Source of the DNA: Nitrosomonadales bacterium
GTDB taxonomy: Bacteria; Pseudomonadota; Gammaproteobacteria; Burkholderiales; Gallionellaceae
Reading direction: 5' to 3'
Assembly (NCBI GenBank): GCA_025408405.1
Contig: JANYJE010000034.1
Location: forward strand, 1 to 64,000
DNA length: 64,000 bases
A program made the translations under genes and the position numbers. The notes below the pieces were generated by a model. It did no database searches and was not told the origin of the DNA. It was given only the letters and a program-made list of their open reading frames with translations. This document shows positions 36,495-45,831 of the stretch, piece after piece (the stretch's first letter is position 1; each line of letters opens with the position of its first letter).

Positions 36495-39400
36495 TCATAT
36501 TTCGCTCAGCGTCCCATCCGCAAATACCAGCGCACAACGCACAGCCTTGCCTGCATAAATACTCTGCATGGCGCTGCGATACTCGGACATTTGCGCACGG
36601 TAAGGTGCACGGTCAGGCGTTGCACCAGTCTTGTAATCCAGCACCCACACTTCATTTTCAAACTCGACCAGCCGGTCTATGCGTTTCAGTTCACCGCGTG
36701 CGTTGACGTAGGGCATCTCGTTGGCAGCACTCAGGTAGTGTTGCGCATCGAAGAAGCGCTGCAGTGCGGGCTGCGCCAGCAGTTGTTGCGCTTGCCGCCA
36801 CAGCGCCCCCATCTCATCCAGGGGAATGCCGCATTGCGCCTGCAACACAACCTGATCGGCGATAACACCAAACGTCGTCAGGTGTTGCAGCAAGGCGTGC
36901 AGCCAGGTGCCACGGCGTTGTTCCAGGGTAACGTTGTCTGATCGCTTGCCGGTGGGGAAAGGGCGCTGCAAGGCAGCATTCACTTCCGCTGCTGCGTGAG
37001 ATTTGATCGGCGTAGCCTCGCTATTATCCTGCAGCAATGGATTGCCACATGGTATTTGCAGCTGCGCGATGCGGTCGTACCAGGACAATATCTTGTTCTG
37101 CTGTTCCGTCTCCGCATTCTTGCCGTTGCCGCTCACGATGAGGGCTTGCCGCGCGCGCGTGATGGCGACATAAAGCAGGTTCATGCCCTCGCGCCGCGCG
37201 TAATCTTGCTCGGCCTCGAATAGCGGGAGGCGCTGTTTGCCGTGAGCGGATTGCGTACTGTAGAGCGAGAAATGTGCGGGGCGCGGATTGTTGGTGGGCC
37301 AGTCCAGCAGCACGCCGTAGCTGTCTGCCACGCTGCGTGTATCGTTGGCGTCAAGCAGCCACACGATGGGTGCTTCCAGACCCTTGGCTTCGTGCACGGT
37401 GTAGATGCGCAGCGCGTTGCCCACCTCACCCACGCGGCCCTCATCCGGCGATTCGTTTTCTGCCGCGCGCAATTCGCGCAACTCGGCAAGGAAGCGCGGC
37501 AGGCTGGGGTAGCGTCCACCATCGACATCCAGCGCGATTTCCATAAAGGCCTGCAGGTTGGCGTGCACGGTGGCGCGCATCACCTCGGGCACGACAGCGG
37601 CGTAACGCTGCGGCACATCGGCGCTGAAATAGATGTGATCGAGCAGGTCGTGCACGGGAAGTTTGTCCGCACGCTGCAGCCAGTCTTGTAGCAGATGATG
37701 GGCGCGTTGCAGGGCAGCTGAACCAGTGTCAGCGCAACGTTGCAAACGAGTCCACCAGCTGCCCTCCTCCGCATCCTGCGCCAGTTGCACCAGGTCTTCA
37801 TCCGAGCAACTGAACATCGGCGAGCGCAGTGTCTGCGCCAGTTGCAAGTCGGCAAACGGGGTGATCAGAAAAGCCAGCAGCGCCTGGATGTCTTCGGCTT
37901 CCAGCGTGTCGAGCAGGCCACCGCGTCGTGAGGTAATGAAGGGAATGTTGTGTGTGCGCAGAGCGGCTTCATACACGCGCAGATGCGTGCGTTTGCGCAC
38001 CAGCACCATGATGTCGCCCCAGGACGCGCGGCGTTGTGTGCCGTCTGCATCCAGCACTGTCCATGTTGCCACGATCGCGGCGATATGCGCAGCAAATTGC
38101 GCGGCCTCAAGCTCGCGCGCGCCGCTTTCATCTTCGCCACGCGCCTCGATCAGGGGGTTGCGCAGGCGCAGTTTTTCTTCTCCGGCAGTCGCTGCAGCGC
38201 TGGCTTCGTGCATTGCCAGTGGCAGCACTTCAACGTGGCCGGGCAGGTTCTTGTGGTGGGCTATGTGAATTTCGAAATCGACAAAGCCCTCGGGGTGAGA
38301 TGCGAATACGCCATTCACCGCGTCCAGCACGGCCGGCGCATTGCGCCGCGTTTCGTTCTGGCTGAGGAAGTGCGCATCAAACTCGTGCTGCAGGAATTGG
38401 CTGACCTCGCCGAACAGGCGCGAATCGGCGCGGCGGAAGCGGTAGATGGATTGCTTGGGATCGCCCACCACAAAGATTTTCGGGCGCGCTTCGGCGGCCA
38501 CCGAAGCTTCGAACCATGCCTGCAGAATCTGCCACTGCAAGGGGTTGGTGTCCTGAAACTCGTCCAGCAACACGTGCTTGTAGCGGCTGTCGAGCTTGTA
38601 CTGCATGTACTCGGCGCTGTCGCTTTGCTTGAGCAGGCGCGCGACCTGCCACTCCACATCGGTGAAGTCCATCAGCTGCTGACGCAGCTTCAGTTGTTGA
38701 TAGTGCTGCAAAAATGCTACACCGCAACGCAGCCCGGCCTGATTCAGGCGCAAGGCGGCGCGCTCGGCGAGTGCATCCTGCATGTGATGCAGCACCTCCA
38801 ATATTCCTGCAAACAGGTTGGCGTAATGCTCGGCATCCTGCCCCTTGTTGGCCTTGAGCTTGCGTGGCTCGCCCTTGCCCGTGTGCAGCACATCGAACAG
38901 CGCATCGAAGCGTGCCTGCAACTCCTGTTGCGCACGTGCATCGTCGAGCGACTTGGCGAGCTTCTGCTGCGCTTCTGTGCCGCTCTGCAACAGACTGGCA
39001 AAGGCCTGCACAGTCAAATCAAAATCCTCTTCCAGCAATGCGCCAAGAGGATCTTCGTCTTCGTCCACTTGCAGCTCGCTGCGCAGTTCTTCCAGCGCCC
39101 AGGCCACCGCATCTTCCCGCCCCAGGGTGTAAGCCCACCATTCCGCGCGTTTGCTTAAGAAATTTTCCAGCAAGGCGCGCGTGTTGTGCAGACCGATGGC
39201 ATTAAGCAGCCATTGCATCTGTTGCGCCAGTTCACCCTCGGGCGCGGCACGCAAGCTGTCGGCCAGCGCATCCCAGGCTTCTTCGCGCAATGCGCTGGTG
39301 CGCTCAAGCAGTTGCAGGCCGACCGGCACATCCGCATTCAGCGGCGCACGCTGGATAATCTGCATAAACCAGCCGTGGAAGGTGCTGATGGTGATGCTGG

Positions 39401-39722
39401 AAGACGACAACAGGAAGTCACGATACAGGCCGCGTGCCCGCGCAAATGTCTGCACATCCACATCGGCCAGGGCGCGTTCGCGCAAAAAATTGCGCACTGT
39501 CTCGTCGTCCGCCGATGCGAGCAAATGCAGCCAGTCGTGCAAACGTGCCTGCATCTCCTGCGCCGCCTTGCGCGTGAAAGTGATGGCGAGGATTTCGCCG
39601 GGCGCAACGCCCGCCAGCAACAGGCGCACGATGCGCGACACCAGCAGCCAGGTCTTGCCACTGCCGGCGCAGGCTTCCACCACGATGCTGTTTTTGGGGT
39701 CGAGGGCGATGCGGTTATCCAT
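36495..39722 (-). CDS. AddA/RecB-like UvrD-family helicase-nuclease
   Basis: 1,075 residues from the ATG at 39720-39722; a TTG three codons earlier is less likely. Helicase motifs: ACAGSGKTWLL (Walker A), AITFTRKAAQEM, LLDEFQDTNPLQW (motif II), VGDPKQSIYRFRRAD, YTVHEAKGLEAPIVWL and LLYVAITRARQAL. The C-terminal PD-(D/E)XK nuclease shows ELKRIDRLVEFENEVWVLDYKTG. With the downstream-acting partner at 39768 it forms a two-subunit AddAB-type double-strand break resection enzyme, an alternative to RecBCD. Confidence 0.9.
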   Translation of the reverse strand: MDNRIALDPKNSIVVEACAGSGKTWLLVSRIVRLLLAGVAPGEILAITFTRKAAQEMQARLHDWLHLLASADDETVRNFLRERALADVDVQTFARARGLYRDFLLSSSSITISTFHGWFMQIIQRAPLNADVPVGLQLLERTSALREEAWDALADSLRAAPEGELAQQMQWLLNAIGLHNTRALLENFLSKRAEWWAYTLGREDAVAWALEELRSELQVDEDEDPLGALLEEDFDLTVQAFASLLQSGTEAQQKLAKSLDDARAQQELQARFDALFDVLHTGKGEPRKLKANKGQDAEHYANLFAGILEVLHHMQDALAERAALRLNQAGLRCGVAFLQHYQQLKLRQQLMDFTDVEWQVARLLKQSDSAEYMQYKLDSRYKHVLLDEFQDTNPLQWQILQAWFEASVAAEARPKIFVVGDPKQSIYRFRRADSRLFGEVSQFLQHEFDAHFLSQNETRRNAPAVLDAVNGVFASHPEGFVDFEIHIAHHKNLPGHVEVLPLAMHEASAAATAGEEKLRLRNPLIEARGEDESGARELEAAQFAAHIAAIVATWTVLDADGTQRRASWGDIMVLVRKRTHLRVYEAALRTHNIPFITSRRGGLLDTLEAEDIQALLAFLITPFADLQLAQTLRSPMFSCSDEDLVQLAQDAEEGSWWTRLQRCADTGSAALQRAHHLLQDWLQRADKLPVHDLLDHIYFSADVPQRYAAVVPEVMRATVHANLQAFMEIALDVDGGRYPSLPRFLAELRELRAAENESPDEGRVGEVGNALRIYTVHEAKGLEAPIVWLLDANDTRSVADSYGVLLDWPTNNPRPAHFSLYSTQSAHGKQRLPLFEAEQDYARREGMNLLYVAITRARQALIVSGNGKNAETEQQNKILSWYDRIAQLQIPCGNPLLQDNSEATPIKSHAAAEVNAALQRPFPTGKRSDNVTLEQRRGTWLHALLQHLTTFGVIADQVVLQAQCGIPLDEMGALWRQAQQLLAQPALQRFFDAQHYLSAANEMPYVNARGELKRIDRLVEFENEVWVLDYKTGATPDRAPYRAQMSEYRSAMQSIYAGKAVRCALVFADGTLSEI

Positions 39723-39767
39723 TAGATGCAACCTCTAACACTATGAATTTTTTCGAGGCGCTCTGCA

Positions 39768-42530
39768 TCATTTCCATTCCGCCTTTCTGCACAGGCCGCG
39801 CATCTCGCAATATCCGCACACCGCATCAATTCCGTTCGCGGGCAATGGCGCAGCGCTGCGCATCAGTGCAAAAATATTTTTCAGCCGCGCGATGTTGGCG
39901 GCGGACAACTGCTCCACATCCTGCGGCGGCTCAACTGCCAGCACCTGATCTTTTTCGATGCTGACAAATGCGGCTTCGGTGGCCTCGAACACATGCGCAT
40001 AGAACGGCAGCTGCACATCTTCGCCCGCCTGTTTCAATTTGCTGCGCAGTTTGTTGGCGTCCTGCATCTTGTAGTCCAAAACTTTCACCACGCTGGCCGC
40101 CTCTGCCTGCACGTCGATGCGGTCGATGCGTCCCTTCATCTGCAAACCTTCTTCCAGAGGCAGCTCGAATTCCACCTCGCCGCTTTGATAGCGCCAGCCT
40201 GCTGCCTCGCCCTGCAACTGCGCTGCGATATAGGCCGGGATGGATTGCTGCCAGCGCAGCAGCCAGGCGCGCGCCCAGTAGTCGCGCGCTACCGCCTGCG
40301 CAAACACCTCGGCGCTGATACGGTGCAAGCCAGCCTCCAGTTCTGCGCGGTGATGTTCTTTCAGCAGCGAAAACTCTTCGTGGAAGCGATGCAGAATGCC
40401 ATGCACCCACTCGCCGTAGTCGCGTTTTTCTATGCCTTCGCGCACTTCGTCCAGTTCGTTCAGGTGCAGCACATGGCGCGCAAAATACTGGTACGGACAC
40501 GCCACCAGGCTGTTGTAGCCGCTGGCAGAAATGCGCTGCGGCACCAGGCTGGCTTGCACACTGGGCGCGGGCATGGCAGCGGCACGCGGCATGGTGCCGG
40601 GCGCAGTGCGTACCTGGGCACCATCCAGCATGCCGGCCAACTCTGTTTCTGCCAGATCATCGTCGTAAGCTTGGGTGTGCAGACCGCGCAGCATTTCCAG
40701 ATAGGGGCTGAGCAGGTTTTCTTCGCCAGCACGGCTCGCCTGCCAGGTGGCCAGCACGCTGTCGTTCAGGGCGAACAGTGCCAGCAGATCATCGCGCTGC
40801 TGCGCGCGGTGCACGGCTGCCACCGGCAAGCCGAGTGTGTCGCGCACAGCATCGTTGAACCACACGGCTTTCTTGTCCGCGCTGGGCAGGTGGGCGGCGT
40901 CACAGCCCAACAGCAGCACCGCGTCGAAACTGCGCCAGCGCGTGGCGGCAAGATGGGTGATGAGCACCGGGCTGTCGATACTTAAGTCGCGGAAGGTTTC
41001 TGCATCCAGCTGCAGCGCCAGCCAGTGGCGCCATTCGCCGCGACTGAAACGAGTGGCGTCCGCGGCCAGCTCCTGCTGCCAGGTGTGCAGGGCACCCAGC
41101 AATTGTTCGCCCGCCGCGTCTGCCGCGAGCCCTGGAAGCACACCGAGAATTTCAAGACTGTTATGCAGCGCGGCCAGCCAGCCAGCCAGCGTATCGCTCT
41201 TCTTGCGCAGCAAGTCTGCCGCCTGACGCAGGCGTGCCAGCGGGGCGTTAAGTGCTTGGTCTTCGGCGTCGGCCATCTCGACAAAGGTGTCGAGATGCGC
41301 GACCACGCCGCGCTTCCTTACCAGCTGTTCCAGCTGGTACACCAGCTGTTTGCGACAGCCCTGCTCGCTATCTGAAAAAATATACGGCGACTTGAGCAGG
41401 TCGAGCAGGTCCTGATAATAGAAGTCGCTTTGCAGCGCATCCAGCCAGCGCATCAGCACCGTCGTGACGGCCATGGTGGACAAGGTCCAGCCGGTTTCGT
41501 CGCGCACCTGCACCTGGGCCCGCTCGAGCAGGGCGCGCACGCGGCGCGCGGCGAGGCGATCCTGGGCTACGATGGCAATGCTGCTCTTGCCCGCCAGCAA
41601 CCAGCGCCGCACCTGCACCTCGGCGGCGCGTGCCTCCTGCTCCAGGCCGTGCGCGGCGAACAGGCGCAGGCGCTGTCCCAGCGCGCTGCGCGGAAAGTGC
41701 TCGCGCAACTGTGCCGCCTGTTCGCGCAGTTGCATGGCGGGTGCGTGCACGTCGTCAACATTTTCGCCCCACCCCTGTTTGATGTTCCCTCGATCCAATT
41801 GCCCCAGGGCAGCATATACCACGGCACAGGCGGGCTCGCGCACAGCCATCTCGCGCAGATCGAAAATGGTGACTTCGGCACGCTCGCCATAGGCCTGCAG
41901 GAAGCGCCGCTCGGGGCGCGCCAGATCGGAGGCGAGCAGCACATACAGCGGTGCTTTTGCCTGCAGCGCCAGCTGTGCCAGGCGCTGCTGCATGGCGCGC
42001 GCGGCATCCAGTTCGCCGCTGGCATTCATCGCGTACCATAGCTCGTGCACCACGCGCGCTTCGAACTGCATGGCGGTGTTGCGTTTGGCCTGATAGGCGC
42101 GCTCCAGCTGCGCGAGAAAATCCTCTTCGCTTTGCGGCAAGGGCACATGGTGGCGGGTTAGTTCGTCGAGCAGGCTTAGCAGCTCGGCGGCGATACCCCA
42201 CAGATCGGCATCGGGAAACCAGTTGCGCGCGCGCAATGCCTGATACAGGATGGTGGCGCGGCAGCTGTCCGGGGTGACGCTTTGGGTGAGTGCAACGGAT
42301 TGCGCCCAGTCGTTAAGGGTGATCAGCTGCGGCAACAGCACAGCGGGAAGTTGCGCCGCGCGCGCCAGGTGTTGCGCAAGCGGCTGTGCCACATGGTAGT
42401 TGGGCAACAGCACCACCACCCGGCGCAGATCCGGCAGTTCGCGCGCATGCCGTGCCAATATGGCGGCTGCAACGCTGTCAAAAAAAACAGCGGCCGCCGT
42501 GTGCATGCCGCTGCTCCTGGTCTGTTTCAT
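39768..42530 (-). CDS. AddB-like nuclease with iron-sulfur type Cys motif
   Basis: 920 residues. The N-terminal part is a degenerate helicase-like domain (RVVVLLPNYHVAQPLAQHL). The C-terminal nuclease carries VACPYQYFARHVL and, at the very end, CGYCEMRGLC, the four-Cys arrangement that holds a 4Fe-4S cluster in AddB; VVKVLDYKMQDA is the nuclease lysine region. It lies 46 bp upstream of the AddA-like gene and forms its operon partner. Start is the first ATG after the fdxA stop. Confidence 0.85.
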   Translation of the reverse strand: MKQTRSSGMHTAAAVFFDSVAAAILARHARELPDLRRVVVLLPNYHVAQPLAQHLARAAQLPAVLLPQLITLNDWAQSVALTQSVTPDSCRATILYQALRARNWFPDADLWGIAAELLSLLDELTRHHVPLPQSEEDFLAQLERAYQAKRNTAMQFEARVVHELWYAMNASGELDAARAMQQRLAQLALQAKAPLYVLLASDLARPERRFLQAYGERAEVTIFDLREMAVREPACAVVYAALGQLDRGNIKQGWGENVDDVHAPAMQLREQAAQLREHFPRSALGQRLRLFAAHGLEQEARAAEVQVRRWLLAGKSSIAIVAQDRLAARRVRALLERAQVQVRDETGWTLSTMAVTTVLMRWLDALQSDFYYQDLLDLLKSPYIFSDSEQGCRKQLVYQLEQLVRKRGVVAHLDTFVEMADAEDQALNAPLARLRQAADLLRKKSDTLAGWLAALHNSLEILGVLPGLAADAAGEQLLGALHTWQQELAADATRFSRGEWRHWLALQLDAETFRDLSIDSPVLITHLAATRWRSFDAVLLLGCDAAHLPSADKKAVWFNDAVRDTLGLPVAAVHRAQQRDDLLALFALNDSVLATWQASRAGEENLLSPYLEMLRGLHTQAYDDDLAETELAGMLDGAQVRTAPGTMPRAAAMPAPSVQASLVPQRISASGYNSLVACPYQYFARHVLHLNELDEVREGIEKRDYGEWVHGILHRFHEEFSLLKEHHRAELEAGLHRISAEVFAQAVARDYWARAWLLRWQQSIPAYIAAQLQGEAAGWRYQSGEVEFELPLEEGLQMKGRIDRIDVQAEAASVVKVLDYKMQDANKLRSKLKQAGEDVQLPFYAHVFEATEAAFVSIEKDQVLAVEPPQDVEQLSAANIARLKNIFALMRSAAPLPANGIDAVCGYCEMRGLCRKAEWK

Positions 42531-42539
42531 CCGGGCTAA

Positions 42540-42863
42540 TTAACGTTGCAACAGGTGCATCTTGTCTTTGACTGCCTTCCATTCGTCCGCATCGGCTGGC
42601 GCATCTTTTTTACGCACAATCACTGGCCATAACTTGGACAATTCTGCATTCAGTGCGGTGAAATGGTGCTGCGACTCTGGCAAGTCATCCTCGGCAAAAA
42701 TGGCTTCTGCCGGGCATTCGGCAACGCACAGCGTACAGTCGATACACTCATCCGGGTCGATCACCAGAAAATTAGGACCTTCATGAAAACAATCCACCGG
42801 ACATACATCGACACAGTCGGTATATTTACAGCGGATACAAGCTTCGGACACAACGTACGTCAT
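42540..42863 (-). CDS. fdxA: Seven-iron (3Fe-4S/4Fe-4S) ferredoxin
   Basis: 107 residues starting [25 protein letters not shown], with the second cluster in [12 protein letters not shown]; this is the FdxA pattern of Azotobacter-type 7Fe ferredoxins, including the C-terminal extension with [12 protein letters not shown]. It carries low-potential electrons in the cytoplasm. GGAG precedes the ATG. It lies just upstream of the addB-like gene (9 bp gap), so it could be co-transcribed. Confidence 0.94.
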   Translation of the reverse strand: MTYVVSEACIRCKYTDCVDVCPVDCFHEGPNFLVIDPDECIDCTLCVAECPAEAIFAEDDLPESQHHFTALNAELSKLWPVIVRKKDAPADADEWKAVKDKMHLLQR

Positions 42864-43059
42864 CGCTCACTCCAAACAGAATAGTGTGAGCGAATTCTAT
42901 CAGAATGCATCATTCCAGCAGGCGATTCCAAACCAAAATTGTAATGGCCGAAGTTAATCAGAAAAATAGAAGCGGTCATGCTGAATTCCCGCTTGCGCAA
43001 GGAATAATAGGGAAACTCTCTTAATTAGAGTGAGTTTGGGATCATGCGGGTTATGTGTA

Positions 43060-43758
43060 TCAAACACCCATGCAGACGTCATACTTGGTTGCATCATCAA
43101 TTGCGGCCGTTGCGGTAGCACCCGTGCCTATGACATGCCCATCAGTCGGAGTAGCCATCATAGCGCCTGAATCGGTGTTGCCATCATCCATGATGATATC
43201 AAGCTGTTTTACATACTTTCCGAGAATGCCGGATGAGCAGATGATGTAGGTACCGCGGATGGCATTACCGTGAGCATCCTTGATTAGGGTTAGGTTGGCA
43301 GCGGTGCAGGCAGTACTCGGGACGCCTACAGCGCTACAGTTGGTGCCACTCTGGATACCGATGGCATCTCCCACCGCATTGCTGGGCAGATAGTCTGCAG
43401 CACCGACAGTGGTTGACCCCGGTGCCAAGCCAGCGAGACGCACATGCTGCCAGAACAGATAAGACTCATCTGTGGTGGTGGTGCTGCTCCAGCTTCCGTT
43501 AATGATGCCATTGCCGTTGCCTGCAACCGTGGCTGCCACATGCCTGACTGCTGCCACATCATCTCCAGGTAACGCCTTGAATTTCCCCTGATAGGCGTAG
43601 ATTAACAAGGGAATACTCTTGAAATCCATGCAGAGATCCTTCACTTTGGCACTGCTGATCAACTCCTGTTCCTTTAGTACCATACCGACAAGCAGGCCAA
43701 TAACCCCCATCGCGATGGAAGTTTCTATTAAAGTGAAGCCGAATTGGTTGCGTTTCAT
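43060..43758 (-). CDS. Type IV pilin-like protein with prepilin peptidase site
   Basis: 232 residues beginning MKRNQFGFTLIETSIAMGVIGLLVGMVL: short basic leader, Gly-Phe prepilin peptidase site, then Glu5 and the hydrophobic N-terminal helix. KFKALPGDDVAA and WQHVRLAGLAPGS are typical of a minor pilin/pseudopilin subfamily. Three or four Cys near the C-terminus may form disulfides. No other pilus or type II secretion gene is nearby, so its assembly partners lie elsewhere. The 446 bp upstream to 44204 contain no convincing gene, only short inverted repeats. Confidence 0.85.
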   Translation of the reverse strand: MKRNQFGFTLIETSIAMGVIGLLVGMVLKEQELISSAKVKDLCMDFKSIPLLIYAYQGKFKALPGDDVAAVRHVAATVAGNGNGIINGSWSSTTTTDESYLFWQHVRLAGLAPGSTTVGAADYLPSNAVGDAIGIQSGTNCSAVGVPSTACTAANLTLIKDAHGNAIRGTYIICSSGILGKYVKQLDIIMDDGNTDSGAMMATPTDGHVIGTGATATAAIDDATKYDVCMGV

Positions 43759-44204
43759 GATCGGCAGGTTCGAAAATTTTAAGTTTCAAGCACCTTGGGT
43801 TGGGAGATCGAAATACTGTAGACATCCGCGTCTTATTGCCAAGCCAGTCATGAGCGAACTCAAGAAATTAAAGACACCAGCCACATACACGTCACATCCT
43901 GGGAAAATATTAGGACTGCAATCCCATATAGGGAATAAGAGGTCTTCTTAATATGACCTAAGAAAACCCCTTAAAAAATATTACATTTTGAATACCCATT
44001 AAAGGGCGGCAGTAACGCGAGGCTGGCTATACACTTCTGATTACACATGATGCGGATTGAAAGCATCCTGATGGCCTGTTTCGGACAGGTGTTACCGATC
44101 GGCGCGGAAAAAATTAGGTACCGTGGCGCTGTTCTACCATGAACAGGCACAGTGAAGTATCGTTTGGAAGTATCAGGAGCTGACTGATACGCGGGTGCAG
44201 CAAG

Positions 44205-44915
44205 CTATGGACGGGTGGGAAGCCCCTGCACCCAATGGCTGTATACTTGAGCCGCACGCTGGCGCAAGCCCGGCAGATGCCTGGCCATTTGTTCCTGCAT
44301 CAGGCTTGCCGGTTGCACTGCCGGGCTGGCAGCGGCAGAGGTTATTTCATCGGCTCCTAGCGCGCACCAGTCACGCACCATGCTTTCCGTCATTTCAATA
44401 TGGCATTGCAATGCCAGGTGTTTGCCCAGGCTAAAAGCCTGGTTGCCGCAGTGCTTGCTGGATAGCAGTTGTATTGCCCCTGCTGGCAGGCTGAAGGTTT
44501 CGCCATGCCAGTGAAACGCGGTGAAGCTCTCCGGCTTGCCAAACCATCTATTCGCCTCAGAATTGTCGGCAACACTCACTTCGCCCCAGCCAATTTCCTT
44601 TACGCCATTGCGCGATACCTTGCCACCGAGTGCCTTCGCCATCAACTGGCCGCCCAGGCAGTGGCCCAGTACGGGAATATCGCGTGCCACTGCATCGCGT
44701 ATGAGTGCGAGTACGGATGCTATCCACGGCAGGTCATCGTTCACGCTCATCGGCCCGCCCATAAACACCAAGCCGGACCAGGCGCCGACATCCTCTGGTA
44801 GCGCGTCGCCCTGATCGATGCGGATTAGTTGCCAGGGCAGAGCGCGTTCGTCGAGAAACCGGGCCAGATAGCCGGGGCCTTCGGTGGCAGCGTGCTGAAA
44901 GATGGCGATGGTCAT
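44205..44915 (-). CDS. Class I glutamine amidotransferase
   Basis: 236 residues. The nucleophile elbow GHCLGGQLMA carries the catalytic Cys, FHWHGETF and CHIEMTESM give the conserved His and Glu. It resembles GMP-synthase-like amidotransferases that act alone. Substrate is unknown. A heptanucleotide inverted repeat array lies just upstream of its start, between it and folE2. Confidence 0.85.
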   Translation of the reverse strand: MTIAIFQHAATEGPGYLARFLDERALPWQLIRIDQGDALPEDVGAWSGLVFMGGPMSVNDDLPWIASVLALIRDAVARDIPVLGHCLGGQLMAKALGGKVSRNGVKEIGWGEVSVADNSEANRWFGKPESFTAFHWHGETFSLPAGAIQLLSSKHCGNQAFSLGKHLALQCHIEMTESMVRDWCALGADEITSAAASPAVQPASLMQEQMARHLPGLRQRAAQVYSHWVQGLPTRP

Positions 44916-44916
44916 A

Positions 44917-44970
44917 AAGTCAGGAGTGAGGACTTAGGACTGAGGACTTACCTCAATCCTCGATCCTGTT
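44917..44970. repeat. Heptanucleotide inverted repeat array (copy 1)
   Basis: A G-rich arm of tandem 7-mers (GGAGTGA, GGACTTA, GGACTGA, GGACTTA) is followed by a complementary arm (CTCAATC, CTCGATC, CTG). It fills the gap between folE2 and the amidotransferase gene. The same family occurs twice near lipB. Confidence 0.75.
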
Positions 44971-44972
44971 TT

Positions 44973-45776
44973 CTAGTCCTTGGTCTTGTCGCGCTCAATC
45001 AAGGCGTAGGCGGAATGATTATGGATGGACTCAAAGTTTTCCGACTCGACCACATAAGCTTCAATCCTGTCATCCGCATTCAGCACGGCTGCCACATCGC
45101 GCACCATGTCTTCAACAAATTTCGGATTGTCGTAGGCACGCTCGGTTACAAATTTTTCGTCCGGGCGCTTGAGCAGACCATACAGCTCGCAGGAGGCCTG
45201 CTCTTCGGCGTAACGCACCACCTCTTCTATCCACACCGAGTCCTTGGTGCGCACGGTAATGGTGACATGCGAACGCTGGTTGTGGGCACCGCGTTCGGAA
45301 ATTTTCTTCGAGCATGGGCACAGACTGGTCACCGGCACCAGCACCTTCATGTTAAAGCGATAATCGCCTTCGACTATTTCTCCGATAAAGGTCACATCGT
45401 AATCAAGCAGGCTTTGCACGCCGGAAACAGGCGCGGTTTTGTTGATAAAGTACGGGAATGACATTTCGATGTAGCCGGACTGCGCTTCCAGCTTGCCCAC
45501 CATCTCGCGCAGGATGCTCTCGAACGATTCGACTGAAATCTCGCGGCCATGATGGTTGAGAATCTCGACAAAGCGCGACATGTGCGTGCCTTTGAAATTG
45601 TGCGGCAGATGCACATACATATTGAAGTTGGCGATGGTGTGCTGCACCCCCACGCTCTTGTCCCTGACGATTACCGGGTGACGCAGGCTTTTAATGCCAA
45701 CCTTGTTGATTGCCAAATGACGGGTATCAGCAGAATTCTGTACATCTGGAATCGGGCAGGCAACGGGAGAGTTCAT
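44973..45776 (-). CDS. folE2: GTP cyclohydrolase FolE2 (type IB)
   Basis: 267 residues from the ATG at 45774-45776. The family signature [21 protein letters not shown] is present, with the metal-binding Cys. FolE2 opens GTP to dihydroneopterin triphosphate for folate or queuosine and, unlike FolE1, does not need zinc specifically. It is therefore often in the Zur regulon. A perfect palindrome, TTGCATA-AG-TATGCAA at 45804-45819, lies just upstream. It follows dxs by 56 bp in the same direction. Confidence 0.95.
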   Translation of the reverse strand: MNSPVACPIPDVQNSADTRHLAINKVGIKSLRHPVIVRDKSVGVQHTIANFNMYVHLPHNFKGTHMSRFVEILNHHGREISVESFESILREMVGKLEAQSGYIEMSFPYFINKTAPVSGVQSLLDYDVTFIGEIVEGDYRFNMKVLVPVTSLCPCSKKISERGAHNQRSHVTITVRTKDSVWIEEVVRYAEEQASCELYGLLKRPDEKFVTERAYDNPKFVEDMVRDVAAVLNADDRIEAYVVESENFESIHNHSAYALIERDKTKD

Positions 45777-45803
45777 GGTTATTCTCAATTGATAAAGTCA
45801 AAG

Positions 45804-45819
45804 TTGCATAAGTATGCAA
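45804..45819. promoter_or_regulatory. Palindromic operator-like site before folE2
   Basis: TTGCATA, then AG, then TATGCAA, a perfect 7 bp inverted repeat 28 bp upstream of the folE2 ATG, within the dxs-folE2 gap. Size and placement fit a dimeric repressor such as Zur, but the sequence is not an obvious Zur consensus. Confidence 0.4.
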
Positions 45820-45831
45820 TATTCGAGTATT

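Noticed and set aside
37950-39158. 402-codon plus-strand open frame opposite the AddA-like gene
   Set aside because: Antisense to clear helicase motifs; composition is typical of shadow frames in GC-rich genes.
44047-44140. Short plus-strand ORF in the gap upstream of the amidotransferase gene end
   Set aside because: About 30 codons, no ribosome site and no recognisable motif.
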